Source: Bryobacterales bacterium | GTDB lineage: Bacteria; Acidobacteriota; Terriglobia; Bryobacterales; Bryobacteraceae | Length of the DNA: 6,317 bases | Direction: 5' to 3' | Assembly: GCA_003164075.1 (NCBI GenBank) | Contig: PLRZ01000394.1 | Span: forward strand, 3,119 to 9,435 | Shown here: positions 1 through 6,291 of the stretch, piece by piece | Layout: every line of letters begins with the position of its first letter | Numbering within the stretch: position 1 is the stretch's first letter | Notes under the pieces: model-generated | The model's database searches: none | The model's input: the letters and a program-made list of their open reading frames with translations, nothing else | What the model was told of the DNA's origin: nothing | Position numbers and translations under genes: made by a program

Positions 1-201
1 GGCGTGGATACACAAAAGACGCTGCCTTTCGGTACGCCGCGAGAGGTGCGGGAGGAAGTGTTGCGCCGCTGTGAGATCTTCGCGCCCGGCGGCGGGTTCG
101 TGTTCAGTTCGATTCACAACCTGCAGGCCGGCACCCCGGTGGAGAACATCGTCGCCATGCTGGATGCCGTGCATGAATTCAATGGAGTTTCGCATGCCTG
201 A
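1..201 (+). CDS. UroD/MtaA-superfamily methyltransferase, C-terminal fragment (5' end outside window)
   Basis: This is the last 66 codons of a gene that begins before the window. The frame is open from base 1 and ends at TGA 199-201. The GTG at position 4 is an internal Val codon, not a start. The encoded tail (VDTQKTLPFG, then GGGFVF, then IHNLQAGTP) matches the C-terminus of the complete UroD-like protein at 1524-2792. By hand count 46 of 61 aligned residues are identical, so the two are paralogues. In the UroD fold this is the last strand-helix part of the TIM barrel. The family includes methylcobamide:CoM methyltransferases (MtaA/MtbA) and related corrinoid-dependent methyltransferases, as well as true uroporphyrinogen decarboxylase. 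The corrinoid-protein gene that overlaps its end by 8 nt favours a methyltransferase role acting with that protein in the cytoplasm. Truncation is due to the window edge. The Zn-ligand region is not visible, so the catalytic state is unknown. Confidence 0.9.
   Translation, partial: GVDTQKTLPFGTPREVREEVLRRCEIFAPGGGFVFSSIHNLQAGTPVENIVAMLDAVHEFNGVSHA
184..187 (+). promoter_or_regulatory. Ribosome binding site for the corrinoid protein
   Basis: GGAG lies 6 nt upstream of the ATG at 194, inside the coding sequence of the upstream methyltransferase. It decides in favour of ATG 194 over the further upstream GTG/ATG codons that are open in the same frame (for example GTG 71). Those would add a stretch that only shadows the methyltransferase frame. 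Confidence 0.7.
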
Positions 202-829
202 TCTGGAAAAGCTGAATGCCGCGCTGATTGAGGGAGACTGGAAGACCGCGGCCGCGGTGACGCGGGCCGCCCTCGCCGCCGGGGTGGCGCCGCTCGCCAT
301 TGTCACCGGCCACCTGGTGCCTGCCATGGACGAAGTGGGCCGGCTCTTCGAGTGCGAAGAGTACTTCGTTCCCGAGATGCTGCTCTCGGCGCGCGCCATG
401 AAAGCATCGATGGAGATTGTCCGCCCGTTGCTGGCGGCCACCGGCATCGAACCGGTAGGGCGTGTGGTGATCGGGACGGTCAAGGGCGACCTGCACGATA
501 TCGGGAAGAATCTGGTGGCGGCCATGCTGGAAGGCGGCGGCTTTGAGGTGATCGACCTGGGCGCGGACGTGGCCCCGGAGCTCTTCATCGAGGCGGCCTC
601 CACGCGCAATGCCAATCTGGTGGCGCTCTCGGCGCTGCTCACGGTGACCATGCCGTCGATGAAAACCACCATCGACGCTTTTCAGGCCGCGGGAGTACGC
701 CAGCGCGTGAAAATCATGGTCGGCGGTGCACCGGTGACGCAGCAGTACGCCGACGCGATCGGCGCCGACGGCTACAGCGACAGCGCCGGGAGCGCGGTGG
801 CGTTGGCGCGCAAGCTAGTGGCTGTGTGA
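194..829 (+). CDS. Corrinoid (cobalamin-binding) methyltransferase protein, MtaC/MtbC/MetH-like
   Basis: This 211-aa cytoplasmic protein carries a cobamide cofactor and shuttles a methyl group between a substrate methyltransferase and an acceptor methyltransferase. The length and two-domain layout are typical of MtaC/MtbC/MttC-type proteins. Residues 1 to about 88 form the helical cap domain (LVPAMDEVG at 41-49, followed by the YFVPEMLLSA segment). Residues from about 89 form the Rossmann-like B12-binding domain. The B12 signature is clear: GTVKGDLHDIGKN at 94-106 contains DxHxxG, with His101 as the expected lower axial Co ligand. It is followed by the S-x-L loop (SALLT, 146-150), the GG motif (VGGAPV, 177-182) and GADGY (190-194). 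The ATG overlaps the stop of the preceding UroD-like gene (ATGCCTGA, 8 nt), so translation is probably coupled and the two proteins are probable partners. The corrinoid-protein family is certain; the methyl donor cannot be read from the sequence. Confidence 0.95.
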   Translation: MPDLEKLNAALIEGDWKTAAAVTRAALAAGVAPLAIVTGHLVPAMDEVGRLFECEEYFVPEMLLSARAMKASMEIVRPLLAATGIEPVGRVVIGTVKGDLHDIGKNLVAAMLEGGGFEVIDLGADVAPELFIEAASTRNANLVALSALLTVTMPSMKTTIDAFQAAGVRQRVKIMVGGAPVTQQYADAIGADGYSDSAGSAVALARKLVAV

Positions 830-883
830 GCCCTCTGCGCGAGGCGCGAGCCTATGTGGGAGGCGGGCAGGCGGCACAGGCGC

Positions 884-1283
884 CTATTTCGGCAACAGGC
901 GCGGAAGGTACTGGCTGGCGGCGTCGCCAAGTAAGTCGCTCGTGGCGGCGGAGAGTTTCAGAGTGTCGAGGCTGGCCTCGGCGGGCGGGATGAGTTCGCG
1001 CAGGCCCGCGAGGGTCTTGAGGCGATCGTCGCCGACGGCCCCCGTCGCCCGGCGTGAGGGTCACATAAATCGCCAGCGGGATGTGTGCGATGGTCTTGAC
1101 GGGGTCGTAGATCGGCTTCGACGCGTCGACCGTCGCGCAGCAGGGCGAAGTTATCGCCGTTGACGATCAGAGTCGGGCAAGCGGCTGCACCGGAGCGGCG
1201 GCCGCCGGCATGGTTTCGGCGGGGATGCCAGCGGCGGACATAAGGAAGACCAGGACGGCCAGGATCGGGTTTCGGCAAGGCAT
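884..1283 (-). pseudogene. Degraded gene for a small exported protein of unknown function (three apparent frameshifts)
   Basis: The reverse strand begins with ATG at 1283-1281 and encodes a good Sec signal peptide: MPCRN, then a hydrophobic core ILAVLVFLMSAAG, then a likely cleavage site near IPA-E. The frame hits TGA at 1169-1167. Protein-like sequence continues in the other two frames in order: LIVNGDNFALLRD just after the stop, then VDASKPIYDPVKTIAHIPLA (from 1130) back in the first frame. After a run of five C on the plus strand (1039-1043) comes GDDRLKTLAGLRELIPP (from 1033), ending ASQYLPRLLPK and TAG at 886-884. One missing base near 1170-1172, one extra base near 1131 and one extra base in the C5 run would restore a single reading frame of about 132 aa. 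I do not recognise the family. The gene converges on the corrinoid gene (54 nt between stops). I see no clear ribosome binding site before the ATG. Sequencing or assembly error is the alternative to real decay. Confidence 0.55.
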
Positions 1284-1368
1284 GGTAGATTATCGCTTGA
1301 CGGGAGCCCGAGTCCCACGCGCTGCCCGGCCTGCCGATACACTGTCCTCGATTTCAGCTACAGTAAGT

Positions 1369-1398
1369 TTGACATCCGATTGTCTCGAACCTTAGTAC
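1369..1398 (+). promoter_or_regulatory. Possible sigma70-type promoter
   Basis: A perfect -35 hexamer TTGACA (1369-1374) is followed 17-18 nt later by weak -10 candidates, TTAGTA (1392-1397) or TAGTAC (1393-1398), neither close to TATAAT. It sits in the AT-richer part of the gap and points towards the methyltransferase gene. If real, transcription would start near 1405 and give a leader of about 120 nt that includes the inverted repeat. The poor -10 keeps confidence low. Confidence 0.3.
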
Positions 1399-1444
1399 AC
1401 CGTTTCAGAAGTTCGCTAACGTATTGCCGCCTGCTCGCTCCCTC

Positions 1445-1488
1445 ACGGTCGCGGCTCGGAACGAGGCTGCACACCGAGCCGCGACCGT
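1445..1488. repeat. GC-rich inverted repeat, REP-like hairpin
   Basis: Left arm 1445-1459 (ACGGTCGCGGCTCGG) and right arm 1474-1488 are perfect reverse complements over 15 bp, around a 14-nt loop. Just outside, after a C-C mismatch (1444/1489), two more pairs can form (1442-1443 with 1490-1491). The left flank also carries CGCTCCCT, which has no counterpart on the right. No run of T follows either arm, so this is not a standard intrinsic terminator. Its form resembles REP-type intergenic palindromes. It lies 35 nt upstream of the methyltransferase start, so it would form a strong hairpin in the operon's leader RNA. Confidence 0.7.
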
Positions 1489-1523
1489 CAGTGACCGTTA
1501 GGCTACCTTAGCTGGAGTGTTCC

Positions 1524-2792
1524 ATGACTGGGAAGGAACGAGTCTTAGCCGCACTGAACCATCGCCAGCCGGACCGGTTGCCGGTCGATTTCGGCAGCAC
1601 CGGAGTTACCGGGATGCATGCCACCTGCGTGGCGGCCCTCCGCCGGCATTTCGGACTGGAGAATCGGCCCGTCAAGATCCACGAACCGTACCAGATGCTC
1701 GGTTTGCTGGAGGACGATCTGCAAAGCGCCCTGGGCCTCGACGTCGAGGGCGTGTTCCCCCGCAAAACCATGTTCGGCTTCTCCAACCACGATTGGAAGC
1801 CGTGGCGCATGCCGGATGGCCTGGAGGTGCTGGTCTCCGAGGATTTCCGCGTCACGGTGGATGCCGCCGGCAATACTTTCGTCTATCCCGAGGGCGACAC
1901 CACCGTCGCGCCCAGCGCCCGCATGCCGCGCGATGGCTATTTCTTTGACGCCATCATGCGCCAGCCACCCATCGACGAAGACCGGCTGAATCCCGACGAC
2001 AACCTCGAAGAATTCGCTCCCATCGCGGACGACGAAGTGGAGTACTTTCGCCAGGAGGTGGAGCGCGCCGCAGCCACGGGACGCGCCGTGATGGCCAACT
2101 TCGGCGGCACGGCGTTCGGCGACATCGCCCTGGTCCCGGGCCCGTTCCTGAAGCGTCCGAAGGGAATCCGCGATGTGGCCGAGTGGTACATGGCCACCAG
2201 CAACCGGCGGGAATATATCCACCGGATCTTCGACCGCCAATGCGAAATTGCCATTGGCAACCTCGCGCGGATTCACGCCGCGGTGGGCGGCGCGGTGGAT
2301 GCAGTCTTCATTTGCGGAACCGATTTCGGCTCCCAAACTTCGTCCTTCTGCTCCGCCAAGACGTTCCGCGAACTCTATTTCCCGTACTACCGACGCCTGC
2401 TCGACTGGATCCACAGGAACAGCCAGTGGCGTTGCTTCAAGCACTCCTGCGGCTCGGTGGCGCGGTTCCTTCCCTCCTTCATCGAGGCCGGGTTCGATAT
2501 CCTGAACCCGGTTCAATGCTCGGCCGTGGGCATGGACGCCGCGGGATTGAAGGCGAAGTACGGCGATCGCCTCACCTTCTGGGGCGGCGGAGTGGATACC
2601 CAGCGGACGCTACCCTTCGGATCGCCCGAAGAGGTGCGGAAGCAGGTGTTGGAGCGCTGCCAGATTTTCGCCGCGGGCGGCGGATTTGTCTTCAATACCA
2701 TTCACAACCTGCAGGCCGGAACACCGGTCGCCAACGTCATTGCGATGTTCGACGCGGTCAGGGAGTTTAACGGAGCGCCGCAACATGTCTGA
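1524..2792 (+). CDS. UroD/MtaA-superfamily (uroporphyrinogen decarboxylase-like) methyltransferase
   Basis: This is a complete 422-aa cytoplasmic protein with a single TIM-barrel UroD fold. The N-terminal MTGKERVLAALNHRQPDRLPVD (residues 1-22) is the classic family opening. GTDFGSQTS (265-273) provides the conserved Asp loop. HSCGS (307-311) together with Cys332 in NPVQC (328-332) gives the His-x-Cys...Cys Zn-site pattern of MtaA/MtbA-like methyltransferases. The Zn site activates a thiol or other acceptor/donor rather than decarboxylating a porphyrin, so a haem-biosynthesis role is unlikely. The protein is also longer than HemE (about 350 aa). ATG 1524 is supported by GGAG at 1514-1517 with a 6-nt spacer. 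It is first in an operon with a GH2 glycosidase and an MFS sugar porter, and paralogous to the truncated gene at 1-201. Unlike that copy it has no adjacent corrinoid protein and may use the one at 194-829. The substrate is unknown; a methylated sugar or glycoside product is a plausible inference from context. Confidence 0.88.
   Translation: MTGKERVLAALNHRQPDRLPVDFGSTGVTGMHATCVAALRRHFGLENRPVKIHEPYQMLGLLEDDLQSALGLDVEGVFPRKTMFGFSNHDWKPWRMPDGLEVLVSEDFRVTVDAAGNTFVYPEGDTTVAPSARMPRDGYFFDAIMRQPPIDEDRLNPDDNLEEFAPIADDEVEYFRQEVERAAATGRAVMANFGGTAFGDIALVPGPFLKRPKGIRDVAEWYMATSNRREYIHRIFDRQCEIAIGNLARIHAAVGGAVDAVFICGTDFGSQTSSFCSAKTFRELYFPYYRRLLDWIHRNSQWRCFKHSCGSVARFLPSFIEAGFDILNPVQCSAVGMDAAGLKAKYGDRLTFWGGGVDTQRTLPFGSPEEVRKQVLERCQIFAAGGGFVFNTIHNLQAGTPVANVIAMFDAVREFNGAPQHV
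2772..2775 (+). promoter_or_regulatory. Ribosome binding site selecting the glycosidase start
   Basis: GGAG lies 9 nt before ATG 2785 and 18 nt before the alternative ATG 2794, so it favours 2785. It sits inside the last codons of the methyltransferase gene, consistent with translational coupling through the ATGTCTGA overlap. Confidence 0.6.
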
Positions 2793-4878
2793 GATGCCCA
2801 CCCGGCGACGCTTTTTCACCGCTGGCGCAGCCGTCCCTCTTCTGGCCGGCTCCATAGCGGAGGCCGCCCCGGCGCCCATCGGGCAGTACGCGCACGATGA
2901 GAACATTTCCCTGAACGGGGTGTGGCTCTTCCGGCTCGACCCGGAGGGAAAGGTCGAACCCGATTGGACCCTCCCGGATGCGCCGGCCGCCGGCTGGAGG
3001 GAAGTCCGCGTCCCCCATACCTGGCAGGTGGAACCGGAGAACACCGGGTATCGCGGGCTGGCGTGGTATCGCCGCAGCTTCGAAGCGCCGGAGGCTTGGC
3101 GGGATTGCGCTGTCCGGCTGGAATTCGAAGCGGTTTTTCACACGGCGACGGTTTGGGTGAATGGCCAGGAAGCCGGGCGGCATATCGGCAAGGGCTATAC
3201 CGCCTTCACGCTCGATTGCGGCCACCTGCTGCGCTACGGAGCGCCGAATGGTCTGGTGGTGAAAGTGGACAACGCGTTCAACGAGTCCATGCTCCCGCGC
3301 GGGCGTTCGAGCGACTGGGCGCACGATGGCGGCATCTACCGGCCGGTGCGCTTGCTGGTGACGCCGCAGGTATTCATTGAGGGCGTGACGGTGGACGCCG
3401 AGCCGGACCTCGCCGCCGGAACCGCTTCCATCGGCGTCGCGGTGGTGGTGCGGAACACGTCGCCGCAATCCTGGCACGGGAGCGTGGGCTACCGCGTTAC
3501 CGATGAAGCCACCGGGAATCTGGCGCTCGGCGCTTCGCTGTCGTGCCAACTGGCCGCGGGTGAGACCAGAACCATTGAACTACATACCGCGACTCTCGGC
3601 GAAGCGCGCCTCTGGCATTTCGACCATCCCAATCTGTACCGTCTCACCGCCGAGTTGGGGGAAGGCCACTCGCTCGACACCGCCTTCGGCATCCGCAAAA
3701 TCGAAATCCGCGATAGCGCGTTCTACCTCAACGGCGAGAAGGTCCGCCTGATGGGCGTCGAGCGGATGGCCGGCAGCAACCCCGAATACGGCATGGCCGA
3801 ACCCCTCGACTGGATCGAGCACGACCACGCCGACATGAAGGAATTGAACTGCGTCTACACGCGAGTGCATTGGCCGCAGGACCGGGCCGTGCTTGACTGG
3901 TGCGACCGCCACGGCATGCTGATTCAGACCGAAGTTCCCACCTGGGGCAGCGGCACATTCGCCGGAATGACCGGCGAGCCGGCCGCGGACCTCATGAACA
4001 ACGGCCTGGAACAACTGCGCGAAATGATCGCCCGCGACCGCAACCACCCCTGCATTTTTTCGTGGGGCATGTGCAACGAGATCGGCGGCCAGAATCCGCC
4101 GGCTTACGCGTTCGCCAAGCGCATGTACCAGGAGTCCAAGAAGCTCGACCCTCAGCGGCTGGTCTCGTATGCCTCTCACTCGCTGTTCACCACGCCGGGC
4201 CGGGACGTCGCCGGCGTGATGGATTACGTGATGTGCAACGAGTATGTGGGGAGTTGGACTCGCGGGACCACCGGCGACCTCGGGAACATCCTCGACGAGA
4301 TCCACCGCGCGTTTCCCGGCAAGCCGCTGGTCATCTCGGAGTACGGATATTGCGCCTGCACGCCGGACCGTCCCGAAGGCGATGGCGCGCGCGTTTCGGT
4401 TCTGCTGGATCATGACAAGGTGTTCCGCCAGCGGGATTTCGTGGCGGGACTGATTTTTTTCTGCTACAACGACTACCGCACTCACGTGGGCGACCGTGGC
4501 CTGGGAGCGCTGCAGCAGCGCGTCCACGGCGTGGTCGACGTATATGGCGAGCGCAAGCCCTCGTACCAGGTATTGCGTGTGGAATCGAGCCCGCTCGAGG
4601 CCTTCAACGTGAGCGGCAAAGCCGGGGAACTGATGGTTCAATTGAAGACCCGGACCGCCGCTCCGGCTTACGCGCTCCGGGGTTATAGCCTGCGGACGGT
4701 GGTGTACGGTTTCGGCGAAATACCGGTGGAGCGCTTCGAAACCGGGCTGCCGGAGATCGCGCCCGGCGGGCAGGCGTCGGCGACGGTAACATTCACCGAG
4801 GCGCGGCCCGTCCGGGTGAGGCTGGACGTGCTCCGGCCCACGGGCTCCTCCGTACACACCGCTATCTGGAAGCCATAG
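2785..4878 (+). CDS. Tat-exported glycoside hydrolase family 2 protein (beta-galactosidase/beta-glucuronidase-like)
   Basis: This 697-aa retaining glycosidase probably acts in the periplasm or outside the cell. Residues 1-27 form a Tat signal (TRRRFF at 6-11, hydrophobic stretch, AEA site at 25-27). Domain order: GH2 sugar-binding sandwich about 38-195 (VPHTW 77-81; GLAWYRRSF 91-99; GGIYRPVRL 182-190), an Ig-like domain about 196-303, a TIM barrel about 305-600, and a beta-rich C-terminal extension about 605-697. The expected acid/base is Glu432 in MCNEIGG, and the expected nucleophile is Glu519 in ISEYG. Two loops depart from the usual family pattern. GVERMAGSNPEYGM (324-337) stands where GVNRHE-like residues normally lie. 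TRVHWP (359-364) stands where R-x-x-H-Y-P is common. Catalytic residues are kept, so an active enzyme with unusual substrate choice is likely. ATG 2785 overlaps the methyltransferase stop by 8 nt, and the stop abuts the transporter ATG, so all three are co-translated. Family is secure; substrate is not. Confidence 0.92.
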   Translation: MSEMPTRRRFFTAGAAVPLLAGSIAEAAPAPIGQYAHDENISLNGVWLFRLDPEGKVEPDWTLPDAPAAGWREVRVPHTWQVEPENTGYRGLAWYRRSFEAPEAWRDCAVRLEFEAVFHTATVWVNGQEAGRHIGKGYTAFTLDCGHLLRYGAPNGLVVKVDNAFNESMLPRGRSSDWAHDGGIYRPVRLLVTPQVFIEGVTVDAEPDLAAGTASIGVAVVVRNTSPQSWHGSVGYRVTDEATGNLALGASLSCQLAAGETRTIELHTATLGEARLWHFDHPNLYRLTAELGEGHSLDTAFGIRKIEIRDSAFYLNGEKVRLMGVERMAGSNPEYGMAEPLDWIEHDHADMKELNCVYTRVHWPQDRAVLDWCDRHGMLIQTEVPTWGSGTFAGMTGEPAADLMNNGLEQLREMIARDRNHPCIFSWGMCNEIGGQNPPAYAFAKRMYQESKKLDPQRLVSYASHSLFTTPGRDVAGVMDYVMCNEYVGSWTRGTTGDLGNILDEIHRAFPGKPLVISEYGYCACTPDRPEGDGARVSVLLDHDKVFRQRDFVAGLIFFCYNDYRTHVGDRGLGALQQRVHGVVDVYGERKPSYQVLRVESSPLEAFNVSGKAGELMVQLKTRTAAPAYALRGYSLRTVVYGFGEIPVERFETGLPEIAPGGQASATVTFTEARPVRVRLDVLRPTGSSVHTAIWKP

Positions 4879-6291
4879 ATGAAGCCGCGGGAACGGTACA
4901 ACGCGCGCTACGTATGGCTGTTGGCGACGGTCGCCGCGCTGGGCGGACTGTTATTCGGCTACGACTTTGTAGTGATTGGCGGCGCCAAACCGTTCTATGA
5001 GAAGTTCTTTCAACTGACTTCGGCGCGGCAGATCGGTTGGGCCAACAGTTGCGCATTGCTGGGCTGTCTGCTGGGCTCGCTGGTGGCCGGAGCCGCAGCC
5101 GACCGCTTCGGCCGCAAAATCCTGCTCATCGCCTCCGCGGCGATCTTCGCGGTCTCCTCCGTGCTTACCGGATGGGCTCCCACATTCGCGCTGTTCGTGG
5201 TCTGGCGGATTGCCGGCGGAGTGGCCATCGGGATCGCATCCAATGTATCGCCGGTGTACATTGCGGAGGTCAGCCCCGCGCCGTGGCGTGGCCGCCTGGT
5301 GTCCATGAACCAGTTGACTATCGTGGTGGGAATCCTGGCCGCGCAAATCGTCAACTGGCTGATCGCCGAGACTGTCCTCGCGGGCGCCACCGCGGAACTG
5401 ATCCGCCAGTCCTGGAACGGGCAGTTTGGCTGGCGTTGGATGTTCACCGCGGTAACCGCTCCGTCGCTGGTCTTTTTCCTGGGCGCGCTGTTTGTTCCGG
5501 AGAGCCCCCGCTGGCTGGCTGTCAACGGGCGGAAAGACCGCGCCCGCCGCACGCTGGCGCGGATTGGCGGAGAAGAATACGCGGAGAGCGCGCTGGCCGA
5601 TGTGCTCTCCACCGTGGAACCGCACGCGGGGGAAGGCCGATGGGCCGGGTTGCTGGCGCCGGGGATGGTGAGGGTGCTCGCGATCGGCGTCTTTCTGGCC
5701 GTCCTGCAACAATGGAGCGGGATCAACGTGATCTTCAATTACGCCGAGGAGATTTACCGGAACGCGGGGTACGGCGTGAACGAGATCCTCTTTAACATCG
5801 TGGTCACGGGCTCCATCAATCTGGTCTTCACGCTGGCGGCTCTGAGTTTTGTCGACCGGCTGGGCCGGCGATCTCTGATGCTGGCGGGTTGCGGTGGCGT
5901 GGCGCTCTTCCACTTTCTGCTGGGGCTGTCATACCATTTCGGACTGAAAGGTCTGCCCGTTCTGCTTTGCACGCTGGCCACCATCGCGTGTTTTGCGATG
6001 ACCCTGGGGCCGGTGACGTGGGTGCTCCTCTCGGAGATTTTTCCGAATCGCATTCGCGGGTCCGCGGTATCGATATCGGTGTCGGCCCTGTGGATCGCCT
6101 GCTTCGCGCTCACGTTTACGTTTCCGGCCCTGAACGCGGCGCTCGGTCCGGCGGGGACCTTCTGGCTGTACTCGGGCATCTGCGTCATCGGGTTCCTCTT
6201 CGTATTCCGGCGCGTGCCGGAGACCAAAGGGAAGACGCTCGAGCAGATTGAGCGCGGCTATGCGGCGGAAAAGGTGGCCGGGCGGAACTGA
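4879..6291 (+). CDS. MFS sugar porter family transporter (XylE/GlcP-like proton:sugar symporter)
   Basis: This 470-aa inner-membrane protein, of normal length for the sugar-porter family, has about 12 predicted membrane segments (roughly 12-34, 55-75, 80-98, 103-125, 143-163, 186-206, 264-283, 302-322, 333-350, 359-385, 398-418, 428-445). Family motifs occur in order: LLFGYD 24-29, DRFGRK 75-80 (loop 2-3), VYIAEVSP 126-133 with WRGR 136-139, PESPRW 207-212 (loop after TM6), QQWSGIN 277-283 (TM7 sugar-contact motif), DRLGRR 326-331 (loop 8-9), SEIFPNRIRG 385-394 and PETKGKTLEQIE 447-458 at the C-terminus. It should import a mono- or small oligosaccharide with protons. ATG 4879 directly follows the glycosidase TAG, and GGAAG at 4868-4872 sits 6 nt upstream. 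That makes it the likely uptake route for the sugar released by the glycosidase. The exact sugar cannot be read from the sequence. Confidence 0.93.
   Translation: MKPRERYNARYVWLLATVAALGGLLFGYDFVVIGGAKPFYEKFFQLTSARQIGWANSCALLGCLLGSLVAGAAADRFGRKILLIASAAIFAVSSVLTGWAPTFALFVVWRIAGGVAIGIASNVSPVYIAEVSPAPWRGRLVSMNQLTIVVGILAAQIVNWLIAETVLAGATAELIRQSWNGQFGWRWMFTAVTAPSLVFFLGALFVPESPRWLAVNGRKDRARRTLARIGGEEYAESALADVLSTVEPHAGEGRWAGLLAPGMVRVLAIGVFLAVLQQWSGINVIFNYAEEIYRNAGYGVNEILFNIVVTGSINLVFTLAALSFVDRLGRRSLMLAGCGGVALFHFLLGLSYHFGLKGLPVLLCTLATIACFAMTLGPVTWVLLSEIFPNRIRGSAVSISVSALWIACFALTFTFPALNAALGPAGTFWLYSGICVIGFLFVFRRVPETKGKTLEQIERGYAAEKVAGRN

Larger units (their letters stand above)
1284..1523. other. Intergenic region upstream of the three-gene operon
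   Basis: These 240 bases carry no convincing open reading frame on either strand. They are the only sizeable gap without coding character and must hold the control region of the downstream methyltransferase-glycosidase-transporter operon. The middle part (about 1335-1425) is visibly less GC-rich than the genes. It contains a TTGACA box at 1369-1374; the inverted repeat at 1445-1488 lies further downstream. No tRNA-like or recognisable riboswitch fold was found by eye. In particular I did not see a convincing cobalamin-riboswitch B12 box, although I could not fold the region. Confidence 0.6.

Noticed and set aside
4..201. GTG at position 4 as start of a short independent gene
   Set aside because: The frame is open to base 1, and alignment with the paralogue at 1524-2792 places this GTG inside the C-terminal VDTQ motif. 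It is a truncated gene, not a 65-aa one.
942..1163. Plus-strand 73-codon frame in the intergenic region
   Set aside because: The Arg-rich translation has no family features, while the opposite strand has better protein-like sequence with a signal peptide across frames.
1341..1364. ACTGT...ACAGT inverted repeat as an operator
   Set aside because: Arms of only 5 bp with a 14-nt gap are expected by chance, and no second copy was seen.
1545..2516. 323-codon open frame on the minus strand
   Set aside because: It lies fully antisense to the UroD-like gene, which has clear family motifs. The reverse translation has none and reflects high-GC codon bias.
1524..2792. True uroporphyrinogen decarboxylase (HemE) of haem synthesis
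   Set aside because: The protein is too long, carries the His-x-Cys...Cys Zn-site pattern of methyltransferases, and sits with a glycosidase and a sugar porter rather than haem genes.
3580..4857. 425-codon open frame on the minus strand
   Set aside because: It is antisense to the GH2 barrel and catalytic region, has no recognisable domain or ribosome binding site, and is a typical high-GC shadow frame.
4951..5913. 320-codon open frame on the minus strand
   Set aside because: It is antisense to the sugar porter. Its composition (rich in Arg, His, Gln) is what reversed membrane-protein codons give.
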